From Mycobacterium sp. DL (GTDB taxonomy: Bacteria; Actinomycetota; Actinomycetes; Mycobacteriales; Mycobacteriaceae), in assembly GCF_039729195.1 (NCBI RefSeq), contig NZ_CP155796.1, positions 2,170,001-2,234,000 of the forward strand: DNA of 64,000 nucleotides, in the 5' to 3' direction. Position numbers and translations under genes: made by a program. The notes under the pieces are model-generated. The model saw only the letters and a program-made list of their open reading frames with translations, did not search any database and was not told the origin of the DNA. This document shows, one piece after another, positions 48,478 through 58,749 of the stretch (position 1 is its first letter; every line of letters begins with the position of its first letter).

Positions 48478-49845
48478 GTGGTTGGCTTGCACGATGTAGC
48501 CCTAGCCATACCGGACGAGATGTTTCTGCCGTTCGGGCCTGACGGCCTGAGCGCCGGTGACACGGCATGGGTACTCACGTCCGCCGCGCTGGTGTTGTTC
48601 ATGACACCCGGTCTGGCATTCTTCTACGGCGGCCTGTCCCGGCAGAAGTCCGTCCTCAACATGATGATGATGTCGTTCAGCTCGCTGGGCCTGGTCAGCG
48701 TCATCTACGTGCTGTGGGGCTACTCGATGGCCTTCTCCTCGGCGCACACCGGTGAGGACCCCGGTCTCTTCTTCGACAGCCCCATCGCGCTCTTCGGCGT
48801 CAACCAACTTGCCGAGGTGCGTGAGATCGGCGGTGTCGAGACCTTTGTCTCCGGCGGATTCGGCACGGTGCCCGCGATCGTCTGGGTGGCGTTCCAGCTG
48901 ACATTCGCAGTGATCACCGTCGCGCTGATCTCCGGTGCGGTGGAAGGCAGGATGAAGTTCGGCACGTGGCTGGTGTTCGGCGGACTCTGGGTCACGCTGG
49001 TGTACTTCCCGCTGTCGCACATGGTCTGGGGCGGTGGCCTGCTGTCGGCCAGTGATCAGGGCCTCGCGGCCAGGATGTTCGGAGTGGACGAGGAGGGCGG
49101 CGCCAACGTCGCACCCATCGACTTCGCCGGCGGCACCGTGGTGCACATCAACGCCGGTATGGCAGCGCTGGTGCTGGCAATCCTGCTGGGCAAGCGCAGC
49201 GGATTCGGCAAAACCGCCTTCCGCCCGCACAACATCCCGTTCGTGATGCTGGGTGCGGCGATCCTGTGGTTCGGCTGGTTCGGCTTCAACGTCGGCTCCG
49301 AAGGTGCCGCCGATATGCTCGCGGGCCTGGTGTGGGTGAACACCACCGCCGCCACCGCGGCCGCGATGCTGGCCTGGCTGGTGGTCGAACGCATCCGTGA
49401 CGGCCACGCCACCAGCGTGGGCGCCGCATCGGGTGTCGTCGCCGGTCTGGTCGCCATCACGCCGGCGTGCGGCAATCTCACGCCGATCTGGTCCCTCGTG
49501 GTCGGTGCGATCGCAGGTGTGCTGTCCTCGCTTGCGATCGGGCTGAAATACAAGTTCGGCTACGACGATTCACTCGACGTCGTCGGCGTGCACCTCGTCG
49601 CCGGACTGTGGGGCACCGTTTCGCTCGGGTTCTTCGCCACTGAGACCGGTCTTTTCACCGGCGGCAACTTCCAGCAGCTGGTCGTGCAGGTCGTCATCGC
49701 TGCGGTGGCACTCGTGTTCACCGCGGTCCTGACCGCCATCATCGCCTTCGCCGTCAAGCCGCTGGGCTGGCGGGTGTCCAAGGAGGACGAGGACACCGGC
49801 ATCGACGAGACCGAGCATGCGGAAACCGCTTATGAACTCGTCTGA
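48478..49845 (+). CDS. amt: Ammonium transporter
   Basis: 455 residues, 11 transmembrane segments. Characteristic stretches are FMTPGLAFFYGGLSRQKSVLNMMMMSF, VHINAGMAALVLAILLGKRSGF (pore histidine), GAAILWFGWFGFNVGSE and DVVGVHLVAGLWGTVSLG (second pore His). It imports ammonium and is blocked by the PII protein encoded next. AAGGAGG at 48461-48467 fixes the GTG at 48478. The operon amt-glnB-glnD is conserved in actinobacteria. Confidence 0.96.
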   Translation: MVGLHDVALAIPDEMFLPFGPDGLSAGDTAWVLTSAALVLFMTPGLAFFYGGLSRQKSVLNMMMMSFSSLGLVSVIYVLWGYSMAFSSAHTGEDPGLFFDSPIALFGVNQLAEVREIGGVETFVSGGFGTVPAIVWVAFQLTFAVITVALISGAVEGRMKFGTWLVFGGLWVTLVYFPLSHMVWGGGLLSASDQGLAARMFGVDEEGGANVAPIDFAGGTVVHINAGMAALVLAILLGKRSGFGKTAFRPHNIPFVMLGAAILWFGWFGFNVGSEGAADMLAGLVWVNTTAATAAAMLAWLVVERIRDGHATSVGAASGVVAGLVAITPACGNLTPIWSLVVGAIAGVLSSLAIGLKYKFGYDDSLDVVGVHLVAGLWGTVSLGFFATETGLFTGGNFQQLVVQVVIAAVALVFTAVLTAIIAFAVKPLGWRVSKEDEDTGIDETEHAETAYELV

Positions 49846-49896
49846 TCGGGAAATATGGGTAAAGGCATTCATAATGGCTGCGAAGGGATCCACTAA

Positions 49897-50235
<339 letters not shown>

Positions 50236-50317
50236 CTCGACATCATGGAATGAGCGGTCGTCTCCCGGCACTTGTACGGAACAGCGCTAGATCGGTAAGT
50301 GCCGGAGAGGACAACTC

Positions 50318-52792
50318 ATGACAGGACAGAATCGACAGCCCGCCGCCGGAGCCCCCAGATGGGAGCGCCCGGCGGCGGGTTCGTCGCGTCCTGCAACCGA
50401 TCTCGTCGCCGCCGCCGGGCAGCTCCTGACCGGAGGGTCCCGCCATCTCGACTCCGCGGCGTTGCGGAACGCACTGCTCGATCTCTACGACTTCTGGCTC
50501 ACCACGAAGGCGACCGAGATCGGCATCACCGCCAACAGTGGCTTCGCGATCGTGGCGACGGGAGGTCTGGGCCGGGGCGAGATCCTGCCGTTCTCGGATC
50601 TCGATCTGATGCTGCTGCACGACAACATGCCCGACGATGTCGTCGGCGAGGTCGCCGAGCTGCTGTGGTACCCGTTGTGGGACGCCAATATTCGGCTCGA
50701 CCACAGTGTCCGGACAGTCCCGCAGGCCCTCAAAGTGGCTGGGGAGGACATCTCCGCCGGCCTGGCCATGCTCGAGGCCCGGCACATCGCCGGCGACGCC
50801 GACATGTCCTCACTGCTCATCGGCGGAGCGCGAAGCCAGTGGCGCACCGGAATCGGCTCCCGCTTCGACGAACTCGTCGAGCACACCCGCGCGCGTTGGC
50901 AGCGCAGCGGTCAGATCGCCCACCGCGCCGAGCCCGACCTCAAGTGCGGCAGAGGCGGTCTGCGCGACGTCCAACTCCTCAACGCGCTGGCCATCGCGCA
51001 ACTGGCCGACGTGTATCCCAGCCGGTCGCTGGCCTCGCCGACGGAAACCCTTGGAGAAGCTCACCTTTCGTTGCTCAATGTCCGCACCGAGTTGCACCGG
51101 GTGGCAGGCCGGGGCCGTGAGCTGCTGCTGGCCCAGCATGCCGACGAGATCGGCGCGTCGTTGCGCATCGGCGACCGGTTCGACCTGGCCCGGATGCTCT
51201 CCGATGCCGCACGGACCGTCAGCTACTACGTCGACGCCGGCATTCGCACGGCGGCCAACTCGCTGCCCCGCCGCGGGCTCTCAGCACTGCGCAGGCCGGT
51301 GCGCCGTCCGATCGACGAAGGTGTCATCGAATTCAACGGCGAGGTGATCCTGGCCCGCGACGCCCGCCCGGAACGTGACCCCGGCCTGATACTGCGGGTC
51401 GCCGCCGCATCGGCGACCACGGGACTACCGATGGCCGGCTCGACGTTGGGGCGCCTGGCCGAGGCCGCGCCCGAACTGCGCACCCCGTGGCCGCGCCAGG
51501 CGCTCAAGGATCTGCTGGTGATGCTGGCCGCCGGACCGTCGGCGGTCGGCACCATCGAAGCGCTCGACCGCACGGGGCTGTGGGGCCGGCTGTTCCCGGA
51601 GTGGGGGGCCGTTCGCGACCTACCTCCCCGCGACGTCGTCCACATCTGGACGGTAGACCGGCATCTGGTCGAAACCGTATCCCGGGCAAGCGCATTCACG
51701 ACCAGAGTGTCTCGACCCGACCTTCTCGTGCTCGGCGCCCTGGTCCACGACATCGGCAAGGGCCGCGGCGGAGACCACAGCGTGATCGGGGCCGAACTGG
51801 CCACCCAGATCGGCACGAGGTTGGGGCTGTGGCCCTCGGACATCACCATCTTGTCCACGGTGGTGCGCCATCATCTGCTGTTGCCGCAGACCGCCACCCG
51901 ACGTGACCTGCAGGATCCCCAGACGATCACCGCCGTCGTGGAGGCCTTGGGTGGCGACACCGTGGTGCTCGAACTGCTGCACGCTCTCGCCGAGGCCGAT
52001 TCCCTGGCCACCGGCCCGGGCGTGTGGGGTGACTGGAAGGCCTCGCTGATCGGCGATCTGGTGCGGCGCTGCCGGTTGGTGATGGCCGGAGAGCCTCTGC
52101 CGCAGCCCGATCCCGTTGAGCCACGGTTCCTCTCGTTGGCCACCGAGGGGCGGGTGTACGTCGAGTTGTCGCCCGTCGACAACTCCCACATCTACAGCGT
52201 CACGATGGTGGTTCCGGATCGTCGGGGCCTGCTGTCCAAAGCGGCGGGTGTGCTGGCGTTGAATTCGCTGAGGGTGCACTCGGCATCGGTCAATTCGCAC
52301 GGGGGTTCGGCGATCAACACGTTCGTCGTCTCCCCGCACTTCGGTACCCCGGCTGCGGCGGAGTTGCTGCGCCAGCAACTGATCCTCGCCGTGGAGGGAG
52401 AACTCGACGTGGTGGGGACCCTCGAGCAGCGCGGCATCGACACCGCGACCGCCGGCAGGGCGGGCGAGGCACGCGCCGCGGTCCCGATCAACGCCCCGGC
52501 GGCACCTCCCCGGGTCCTCTGGCATGACGTGGGCAACTCAGGACAGGTGGTCGCCGAGATCCGGGCCACCGACAGAGCCGGGATGTTGTCGTTGCTCACG
52601 GCGGTGTTCGAACGCGCCGGCGTCGACATCACGTGGGCCAAGGTCACGACGCTGGGCTCATCGGTCGTCGATGTCTTCGGGGTCGTGCTGCCTGAAGGCA
52701 GCGCGGGGAAGGCCCTCGAGCAGGCGCTGGAACGTGACCTGTACGCCGTGCTGCCGGCGCCGCCGGTCAAGCAGGTCGAGGAGGCCAGCTAA
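50318..52792 (+). CDS. glnD: PII nucleotidyltransferase GlnD
   Basis: 824 residues. The nucleotidyltransferase domain has [21 protein letters not shown] (~70-110). An HD domain follows ([14 protein letters not shown] near 477), and two ACT domains end the protein (~626 onward, [15 protein letters not shown], and ~743 onward, [14 protein letters not shown]). It modifies and demodifies PII at Y51; in actinobacteria the added group is AMP. The 3' end overlaps the end of the convergent sensor kinase gene by 4 nt. Confidence 0.95.
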   Translation: MTGQNRQPAAGAPRWERPAAGSSRPATDLVAAAGQLLTGGSRHLDSAALRNALLDLYDFWLTTKATEIGITANSGFAIVATGGLGRGEILPFSDLDLMLLHDNMPDDVVGEVAELLWYPLWDANIRLDHSVRTVPQALKVAGEDISAGLAMLEARHIAGDADMSSLLIGGARSQWRTGIGSRFDELVEHTRARWQRSGQIAHRAEPDLKCGRGGLRDVQLLNALAIAQLADVYPSRSLASPTETLGEAHLSLLNVRTELHRVAGRGRELLLAQHADEIGASLRIGDRFDLARMLSDAARTVSYYVDAGIRTAANSLPRRGLSALRRPVRRPIDEGVIEFNGEVILARDARPERDPGLILRVAAASATTGLPMAGSTLGRLAEAAPELRTPWPRQALKDLLVMLAAGPSAVGTIEALDRTGLWGRLFPEWGAVRDLPPRDVVHIWTVDRHLVETVSRASAFTTRVSRPDLLVLGALVHDIGKGRGGDHSVIGAELATQIGTRLGLWPSDITILSTVVRHHLLLPQTATRRDLQDPQTITAVVEALGGDTVVLELLHALAEADSLATGPGVWGDWKASLIGDLVRRCRLVMAGEPLPQPDPVEPRFLSLATEGRVYVELSPVDNSHIYSVTMVVPDRRGLLSKAAGVLALNSLRVHSASVNSHGGSAINTFVVSPHFGTPAAAELLRQQLILAVEGELDVVGTLEQRGIDTATAGRAGEARAAVPINAPAAPPRVLWHDVGNSGQVVAEIRATDRAGMLSLLTAVFERAGVDITWAKVTTLGSSVVDVFGVVLPEGSAGKALEQALERDLYAVLPAPPVKQVEEAS

Positions 52793-53985
52793 ACAGGGCT
52801 GTCGGACGGAGGTTGAGTGCTCCGCTCGGGGCGCTCGGCGATTGCCCGGTCCGGAAGCCAGATGACGAAGGTGCTGCCCTCGCCGAGGGTGCTGAACAGA
52901 GCCAGCTTGCCCTCGTGGCTCTCGACGATCTGCCTGGCGATCGCCAACCCGAGGCCTGATCCGCGTCGGCCCCCGTTGGTCGCACGACGAAATCTGTCGA
53001 ACACCCGCTGCTGATCGTCCTCGGCGATCCCCGGTCCCTGATCGCGCACTGCTACCCACGCCCAACCGCCGGTGCTGCCGCTGGCGACCATCAGCTCGGA
53101 ATCATCGGGCGCCAGCCGAATTGCGTTCGACAGCAGGTTCGCCAGAGCACGCGCCAACGATTCGGGATCGGCGAATACCACCGGGCCGGGGGAGAGTCGG
53201 GTGTTGACCCGCAGGGACCGTTCCCCGGCGATGATCCGGTGTTCGTCGACCACTTCGTCGACGAAGTGCTGCAGGTCCACCTTCTGATCGGCGAAGGACC
53301 CGGAACGGCGACGCGCCGTGGCGAGCAGATCTTCGAGCAGTCGTGACATCCGTGTGGTGGCCCGCGAGATCACCGCCAGTGCATTGGCACGTTCCTCGGC
53401 GGTGGCGTGCTCGTCGGCGAGCACCGCTTCGACGTTGGCCTGGACGACGGCAACCGGGTTGCGCAGTTCGTGCGAGACATCCTCCACCAGAGCGCGTTCG
53501 GTGCGGAACGCATGATCGAGTCGGTCCAGCATGCCGTCGATCGTGTCGGCCAGCGTGCGCAGTTCGTCACGCGGGCCGGTGGCGTTGATCCGTTGTGACA
53601 GATCGCTGGCCGAGAGCCGATTGGCCGTTCGGGTGATCTCGCCGACCGGCCGTAGCAGGCGACCCGCGACGAACCAGCCGACAGCGAGGCTGATCAGGAA
53701 GATGGCCCCCAGCGCGAACAGGGAGTAGTTGCGCAGGGTGTCCAGGGTGGAGTAATTGACTGCGCGCTGGACACTTTCGAGATCGGCCGCTTGGAAGCTC
53801 TCGCCCATCCGGTAGACCATGGTGCCGTCGGATCTGCGGTCGAACTTCTTGACTGTCACCGGATCGAGCGGTGCGGCCTCGATGGTTCTCGACAGTGCCA
53901 GGTACACGCCCGCGAGGATGACCGCGGAGATCACCGACAGCCACAGCGAGGTCGTCAGCGCCAACCGCACCCGGATGGTGCGCAT
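52789..53985 (-). CDS. Sensor histidine kinase of the inserted two-component system
   Basis: 398 residues. TM1 (~8-30), an extracytoplasmic loop of only ~55 residues, TM2 (~88-108), HAMP (~109-160), then HisKA with H172 in [13 protein letters not shown]-box [12 protein letters not shown] and G-boxes [12 protein letters not shown] and [10 protein letters not shown]. The small external loop ([20 protein letters not shown]) suggests sensing of a membrane or small-ligand signal. Its ATG overlaps the response regulator stop. Expected to phosphorylate that regulator. Confidence 0.93.
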   Translation of the reverse strand: MRTIRVRLALTTSLWLSVISAVILAGVYLALSRTIEAAPLDPVTVKKFDRRSDGTMVYRMGESFQAADLESVQRAVNYSTLDTLRNYSLFALGAIFLISLAVGWFVAGRLLRPVGEITRTANRLSASDLSQRINATGPRDELRTLADTIDGMLDRLDHAFRTERALVEDVSHELRNPVAVVQANVEAVLADEHATAEERANALAVISRATTRMSRLLEDLLATARRRSGSFADQKVDLQHFVDEVVDEHRIIAGERSLRVNTRLSPGPVVFADPESLARALANLLSNAIRLAPDDSELMVASGSTGGWAWVAVRDQGPGIAEDDQQRVFDRFRRATNGGRRGSGLGLAIARQIVESHEGKLALFSTLGEGSTFVIWLPDRAIAERPERSTQPPSDSPV

Positions 53986-54701
53986 CAGGAGCTTTTGGCG
54001 ACGGGCTGCGGTTCCGGGCTGCGCAATCGGTAGCCACGCCCGATCAGCGTGTGCAGCACCTGATGTTCGCCGTCAAGGGTGAGCTTGCGCCGCAACGTGC
54101 CCACGGTCACGCGGACGGTCTGGGTGAAGGGATCGGCGTTCTCATCCCAGACGTGCTCGAGGATCTGTTCGGCGGAGACCACGTGGTCCGGTCTGGTCAT
54201 CAGGTAGCGCAGTACCGAGAACTCCTTGAGGGTGACGTCGACCTCCCGTGTGCCGCGACGCACGATCTGGCGGGCGGTGTCGACGGTGATGTCGCCCAAG
54301 CGGAGAACCGACGAGTCCCCGGAGACCTCGCGGCGCAACACGGCGCGCAGCCGGGCCGTCAATTCGGCCAGGGCAAACGGCTTGACGATGTAGTCGTCGG
54401 CTCCCGCATCCAGGCCCCGCACCCGATCCGGCAGCGTGCCCAGCGCGGTGAGCATGATGATCCGGATGTCGCGCCCGGCCGGCGAGACGATCTCCCCGTC
54501 ACGCAGGCGACGCGCCAGTGCCAAGCCGTCGCCGTCGGGAAGGTTCACGTCGACGAGAGCGACGTCATAGGCGTTGACCGTCAGCCGTTCGGTCGCGTCG
54601 GCTTCGGTGAACGCCGTGTCGACCGCGTATCCCTCCCGCTGCAAGCCGATGCGGAGCGCGCTGACCAGCCCCTCCTCGTCCTCGACGATCAGTATCCGCA
54701 T
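53985..54701 (-). CDS. OmpR-family response regulator
   Basis: 238 residues. The receiver domain begins MRILIVEDEEGLVSALRIGL (acidic pair near 8-9), with phosphoacceptor D51 in VALVDVNLPDGDG and K in IVKPFA. The C-terminal winged helix has LKEFSVLRYLMTRPDHVVSAEQILEHVWD and the wing TVGTLRRKL...GRGYRL. The ATG at 54701 is the natural start; the frame open much further upstream is antisense to moxR. Divergent from moxR with four 11-bp phased repeats between them. Confidence 0.94.
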   Translation of the reverse strand: MRILIVEDEEGLVSALRIGLQREGYAVDTAFTEADATERLTVNAYDVALVDVNLPDGDGLALARRLRDGEIVSPAGRDIRIIMLTALGTLPDRVRGLDAGADDYIVKPFALAELTARLRAVLRREVSGDSSVLRLGDITVDTARQIVRRGTREVDVTLKEFSVLRYLMTRPDHVVSAEQILEHVWDENADPFTQTVRVTVGTLRRKLTLDGEHQVLHTLIGRGYRLRSPEPQPVAKSS

Positions 54702-54744
54702 ATGCGCCGAGGGTAGCGGCGTCCACGGACTGCGACCACTTGGC

Positions 54745-54781
54745 TTTCGGTCAACTTTCGCAGCGGTTTCCGGGGGTTTTC
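54745..54781. promoter_or_regulatory. Four TTTC repeats at exact 11-bp period between RR and moxR
   Basis: TTTC occurs at 54745, 54756, 54767 and 54778, each 11 bp apart, mostly followed by G or CG. Regular direct repeats on one helix face are how OmpR-type regulators bind as head-to-tail dimers. The array ends ~25 bp before the moxR start and lies ~45-80 bp upstream of the regulator start. Confidence 0.6.
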
Positions 54782-54806
54782 GCACCCGCCTGATGAAGTG
54801 GCACCC

Positions 54807-55844
54807 ATGAGCAGACACAACGAACTCGACGGCCACGGGGTGCAACAGGCGCCGACACCCGGGATGCTCATCGAACGAGCGCTCTTCGAAATGAAACACG
54901 TTGTCGTCGGCCAGGATTCGATGCTGGAGAGGCTCCTCGTGGGCCTGCTCGCCGGCGGTCACGTGCTCCTGGAGGGTGTGCCGGGTCTGGCGAAGACCCT
55001 GGCGGTGCGCACCGTGGCCACCGTGGTCGGCGGGAGCTTCCACCGGCTGCAGTTCACCCCAGACCTGATGCCCGCCGACATCCTGGGCACGCGGGTGTGG
55101 CGGCCGTCGACGGAGACCTTCGACATCGAGCTCGGGCCGATCTTCGCCAACCTCGTGCTTGCCGACGAGATCAACCGGGCCCCCGCCAAGGTGCAGTCGG
55201 CGCTGTTGGAGGCGATGGCCGAAGGTCAGGTGAGCATCGGTGGACAGACTTTTGCACTCCCCGAACCGTTTTTGGTGTTGGCCACCCAGAACCCGATCGA
55301 AACCGATGGGGTGTACCACCTGCCGGAGGCGCAGCGGGACCGGTTCCTCCTCAAGGTCGACCTGACTCATCCCAACGAGCTCGAGGAGCTGGCGATCCTG
55401 GCGCGGATGGGTGCCCGACCGCCCGCGGCGCGAACACTGCTGACACCCGCCGACGTGCTGCGGCTGCAGCGGCTCACCGAAGAGGTTTTTGTGCACCATG
55501 CGGTGGCGCACTACATCGTGCGCCTCGTGATGGCGACCCGGGAGCCCACCGAGTACGGCGCGGCACCCATCGGCGCGGTTCTCGACTACGGCATCGGCCC
55601 CCGCGGATCCCTGGGCCTGCTGTCGGCGAGCCGGGCGTTGGCCCTGATCCGCGGTCGCGACTACGTGCTGCCCGCTGACGTCGCCGACATCGCCCCGGAA
55701 GTACTGGCGCACCGGCTGGTGCTGACCTTCGATGCCGTCGCCGACGGAGTCGATCCGCGCGCGGTCATCGGCCAATTGCTGGAACATGTTGCCCCGCCGC
55801 AGATTGCACCACACAGCCAGGATCTCGCCGAGGTCGCCTCGTGA
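54807..55844 (+). CDS. MoxR-family AAA+ ATPase
   Basis: 345 residues from the ATG at 54807 (a GTG at 54798 would add three). Walker A is LLEGVPGLAKT, Walker B NLVLADEINRAPAKVQSALLEAM, sensor region LATQNPIETDGVYHLPEAQRDRFLLKVDL. MoxR ATPases act as chaperones that activate or insert metal into partners carrying VWA domains. The stop overlaps the DUF58 GTG, and VWA and HtrA-like genes follow, the classical MoxR operon. Confidence 0.93.
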   Translation: MSRHNELDGHGVQQAPTPGMLIERALFEMKHVVVGQDSMLERLLVGLLAGGHVLLEGVPGLAKTLAVRTVATVVGGSFHRLQFTPDLMPADILGTRVWRPSTETFDIELGPIFANLVLADEINRAPAKVQSALLEAMAEGQVSIGGQTFALPEPFLVLATQNPIETDGVYHLPEAQRDRFLLKVDLTHPNELEELAILARMGARPPAARTLLTPADVLRLQRLTEEVFVHHAVAHYIVRLVMATREPTEYGAAPIGAVLDYGIGPRGSLGLLSASRALALIRGRDYVLPADVADIAPEVLAHRLVLTFDAVADGVDPRAVIGQLLEHVAPPQIAPHSQDLAEVAS

Positions 55845-56785
55845 CCGCCCACTCGTGGCGCGCGCTCGATCTCGGGCTGCGTCGCCGGATCGACAGCCTG
55901 ATGCCCGGAGACCTCGAGGGATTGCGGTTGGGCGGAGGCGCCGACCCGGAGGAGTTGGCCCGCTACCAGCCCGGCGACGACGTACGCCGGATCGACTGGA
56001 ACATCACCGCCCGATCAGCCGAACCTCACGTGTGGCGACCGCGTGCCGACAACCGGCTGGACACTTGGGTGCTGGTCGACACCAGCCCCAGCATGGCGTT
56101 CGGCACAGCCGCTTCCGCGACGACGGCCGACGAGAAGCGCGACCTGGCGGCGCGGATCGTGTGGGCCCTCGGGCTGCTGACCGATGCGCCCGGGAACACC
56201 TTGGGAATGGCCACCTTCGGAGTTGAGGGCATCCGCTGGTACCGGCCGAACCGATCTCGGCTGGCCGCCGCGCGAGCCGCGCAGACATTGACCGGGATCC
56301 AGACGCGCACCGGCGCCGGATCCCCGGGCCTGGCCGAGGCGATCACTGCGATGGGCGCCCGGCGAGGTGGTCCGGGGCTGCGTGTTGTGGTCTCGGACTT
56401 CCTTGATCCCGCAGGCGCGGCAGAACCACCATTCGACTGGCAGGGGCCACTACGACGTCTGGCGGCCCGACACGATGTGATCGTCGTGGAGATCGTTGAC
56501 CCCCGCGAACTGGAACTGCCCGATGTCGGGGCGGTGGTCCTCGTCGACCCGGAGTCCGGCCGGCAGCGCCAGGTCTGGACCTCCGATGCCCGGCTGCGGC
56601 GACGCTACCGGGACGCCGCCGCCGAGCACCGTGCCGCTGTCGGAGTGGCGATCGGTCACTGCGGCGCGGATCACCTCCGCGCCGGCACCGGGCGGGACTG
56701 GATCCGTGATCTCGCCTCGTTCCTACGCGACCGACAGCGCACGATGCGGCGCAGTGCGCGGTCCAGGAGGACGGTCCGCCGATGA
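55841..56785 (+). CDS. DUF58 protein with VWA-type MIDAS
   Basis: 314 residues. The DUF58 motif is YQPGDDVRRIDWNITARS, followed by a von Willebrand A-like domain with the MIDAS sequence VDTSPSMAFG. No transmembrane segment is evident, so it is cytoplasmic. It typically works with a MoxR ATPase. Overlaps moxR (GTGA) and the next gene (ATGA), so stoichiometric production is expected. Confidence 0.9.
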   Translation: MTAHSWRALDLGLRRRIDSLMPGDLEGLRLGGGADPEELARYQPGDDVRRIDWNITARSAEPHVWRPRADNRLDTWVLVDTSPSMAFGTAASATTADEKRDLAARIVWALGLLTDAPGNTLGMATFGVEGIRWYRPNRSRLAAARAAQTLTGIQTRTGAGSPGLAEAITAMGARRGGPGLRVVVSDFLDPAGAAEPPFDWQGPLRRLAARHDVIVVEIVDPRELELPDVGAVVLVDPESGRQRQVWTSDARLRRRYRDAAAEHRAAVGVAIGHCGADHLRAGTGRDWIRDLASFLRDRQRTMRRSARSRRTVRR

Positions 56786-57729
56786 CGTTCCTGTTCCCGA
56801 TCGGCCTGCTGATGCTGGTGCCGGTGGCACTTCTGGGGCTGACGTACCTCATGACCGCACGGCGCAGGCAGCGCTATGCCGTTCGCTACGCCGCACTTCC
56901 ATTGCTGGACAGAGTTATTCCCGAACAGCCGAAGTGGCGCAGACACCTGCCGGCGGCGTTTCTGCTGGTGGCTCTCGCACTGTGCGGGCTGGCCGTCGCC
57001 CGGCCCGAGATGCCGGTGCGGGTGCCCTACGAGCGGGCCACGATCATCGTCGCGATCGACACCTCGGAATCCATGCAGGCACGTGATGTCAGCCCGGACC
57101 GGCTGACGGCAGCCGTCGCCGCGGCCGGAGATTTCATCGATCAACTGCCAGGCACCTTCAACGTCGGGGTGGTGACGTTCGCCGGTGCGACGATGGTCGC
57201 GCATCCGCCGGACACCGACCGTGAGGCGGCAAGGGCCAGCCTGCAGATCCTGACCACGCAGTCGCGGACGGCGATCGGCGAAGGCGTGTTCACCTCCCTG
57301 GACCAGGTCCGGTCGCTCGCCCAGGGCAGCGACGGCGACCGGCTGCCCGCGCACATCGTGCTGCTCTCCGACGGCAGCAACACCAGCGGTCGCGGTACCG
57401 ACGACGCTGCCGCGGCGTCAGTTGCGGCAGGAGTGCCGGTGTCCACCATCGCCTACGGCACCGCCGACGGCGTCCTCGACACTGGGGGATACGAGATTCC
57501 GGTGCCCGTTGATGCCGCCACCCTGACCGAGCTGTCCGACGCCACCGGCGGAATCGCGTACTCGGCGGAGAGCAGCGATGAGCTGCAGGAGGTCTACCGC
57601 GACATCGGATCGTCCATCGGCTGGCGCACCGAATGGCGCGAGGTGACCCCCTTCGTCGTCGCCATCGCGCTCGGGTGCGGCATCGTCGCCGCGGCGCTGT
57701 CCATGCGCTGGTTCTCGCGCCTCATCTGA
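56782..57729 (+). CDS. Membrane VWA-domain protein (BatA-like)
   Basis: 315 residues. An N-terminal segment (FLFPIGLLMLVPVALLGLTYLM) and a second around residue 55-72 precede a VWA domain with MIDAS IDTSESMQARDVSP and SDGSNTSGRG; a last transmembrane segment is near the C-terminus (FVVAIALGCGIVAAALSM). The VWA domain faces outward or inward between spans as in BatA/BatB proteins, likely the MoxR client at the membrane. The HtrA-like gene follows after 13 bp. Confidence 0.9.
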   Translation: MTFLFPIGLLMLVPVALLGLTYLMTARRRQRYAVRYAALPLLDRVIPEQPKWRRHLPAAFLLVALALCGLAVARPEMPVRVPYERATIIVAIDTSESMQARDVSPDRLTAAVAAAGDFIDQLPGTFNVGVVTFAGATMVAHPPDTDREAARASLQILTTQSRTAIGEGVFTSLDQVRSLAQGSDGDRLPAHIVLLSDGSNTSGRGTDDAAAASVAAGVPVSTIAYGTADGVLDTGGYEIPVPVDAATLTELSDATGGIAYSAESSDELQEVYRDIGSSIGWRTEWREVTPFVVAIALGCGIVAAALSMRWFSRLI

Positions 57730-57742
57730 GAAGGAGACAGAC

Positions 57743-58693
57743 ATGTCCGAACCTGGCTCGGACCCGCGTTTCGATCTGGGTCGCCGCCCCGCCGGTCCCG
57801 GGTTTCTGCCTCCGGGCCCCACTGGGTCGGCACAGCAGTCGCACCGGGAGCCCGGGCAGCCGATTCCGACCCGGGTCCGTGTAGGGCCGGAACCCCAGAC
57901 GGCGCCGCCGGTACCAGCTCCCCTCGCCGTACCGGCGGCGCCCCGGCGCACGCGCGGTTCGGTGGCATTGCTCGTCGGCGCCTGCCTGCTCGTCGCCGCC
58001 GCTGCCGGTTCCGGTGCCGGCTATCTGGTGGCCGGTCCTGGGGCGGGGTCGGCGCTGCGTCAGTACCCGCCCTCGGCCGCAGGACCGGCCCCCGGTGCCG
58101 CCCCCGACGCCCAGAGCGCGTCGCAGGCCTTGCTCCCCAGCGTGGTTCAGGTGAGCGCAGGCAACAGCCGCGGATCCGGCTTCGCCATCGACGATCAAGG
58201 AAGGATCATGACGAACAGCCATGTGATCGGGGGCTTTCAGCGGGTGATGGTGCGGATGGCCGACGGCCGTCGCAGCGCTGCGCGGGTGGTGGGCACCGAT
58301 CGCGCGACCGATGTGGCGGTGCTCGAGGTCGCCGGTGCACCACCCCCGGCGGCTGCGCTGGGAGTCAGCAATGTGTTGGCGATCGGTCAGCCGGTCATCG
58401 CGGTCGGCGCGCCGCTGGGGCTCACCAGCACCGTCACCGCCGGCATCATCAGCGCTGTCGGCCGCACCGCCCGACTGGGGCCGCAGCCCGAGCAGCAGCT
58501 GTTGCAGACCGACGCATCGATCAACCCCGGTAACTCAGGTGGCCCGCTGGCGAACCTCGAGGGCCAGGTGATCGGCGTGAACACGGCGATCGCGACGGTG
58601 GGCGGACCGGAAGCGGGAAACATCGGGATCGGCTTCGCCGTCCCGATCGATCGTGCGATCGAGGTGGCCAGGCAGATCATCCAGAACGGTTGA
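57743..58693 (+). CDS. Membrane-anchored HtrA/PepD-like serine protease without PDZ domain
   Basis: 316 residues. A Pro-rich cytoplasmic tail (~1-70), one transmembrane segment (SVALLVGACLLVAAAAGSGAGYLV) and a trypsin-like domain with the triad H in TNSHVIGG, D in ATDVAVLEV and S in NPGNSGGPL. The protein stops right after the protease domain (IDRAIEVARQIIQNG), so the C-terminal PDZ domain of typical HtrA proteins is missing. AAGGAG before the ATG. Degrades or processes envelope proteins; the neighbours suggest a role in envelope stress. Confidence 0.9.
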   Translation: MSEPGSDPRFDLGRRPAGPGFLPPGPTGSAQQSHREPGQPIPTRVRVGPEPQTAPPVPAPLAVPAAPRRTRGSVALLVGACLLVAAAAGSGAGYLVAGPGAGSALRQYPPSAAGPAPGAAPDAQSASQALLPSVVQVSAGNSRGSGFAIDDQGRIMTNSHVIGGFQRVMVRMADGRRSAARVVGTDRATDVAVLEVAGAPPPAAALGVSNVLAIGQPVIAVGAPLGLTSTVTAGIISAVGRTARLGPQPEQQLLQTDASINPGNSGGPLANLEGQVIGVNTAIATVGGPEAGNIGIGFAVPIDRAIEVARQIIQNG

Positions 58694-58737
58694 ACGCCTG
58701 CTCGGTGGGCTAGCCGGGCAGCAGCGGCACGGACAAG

Positions 58738-58743
58738 TAGTCT
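58738..58743 (+). promoter_or_regulatory. -10 hexamer TAGTCT for leaderless ffh
   Basis: TAGTCT, 6 nt, then the GTG at 58750. No ribosome-binding site, so the ffh mRNA is probably leaderless and independent of the upstream protease gene. Confidence 0.5.
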
Positions 58744-58749
58744 GGCCTC

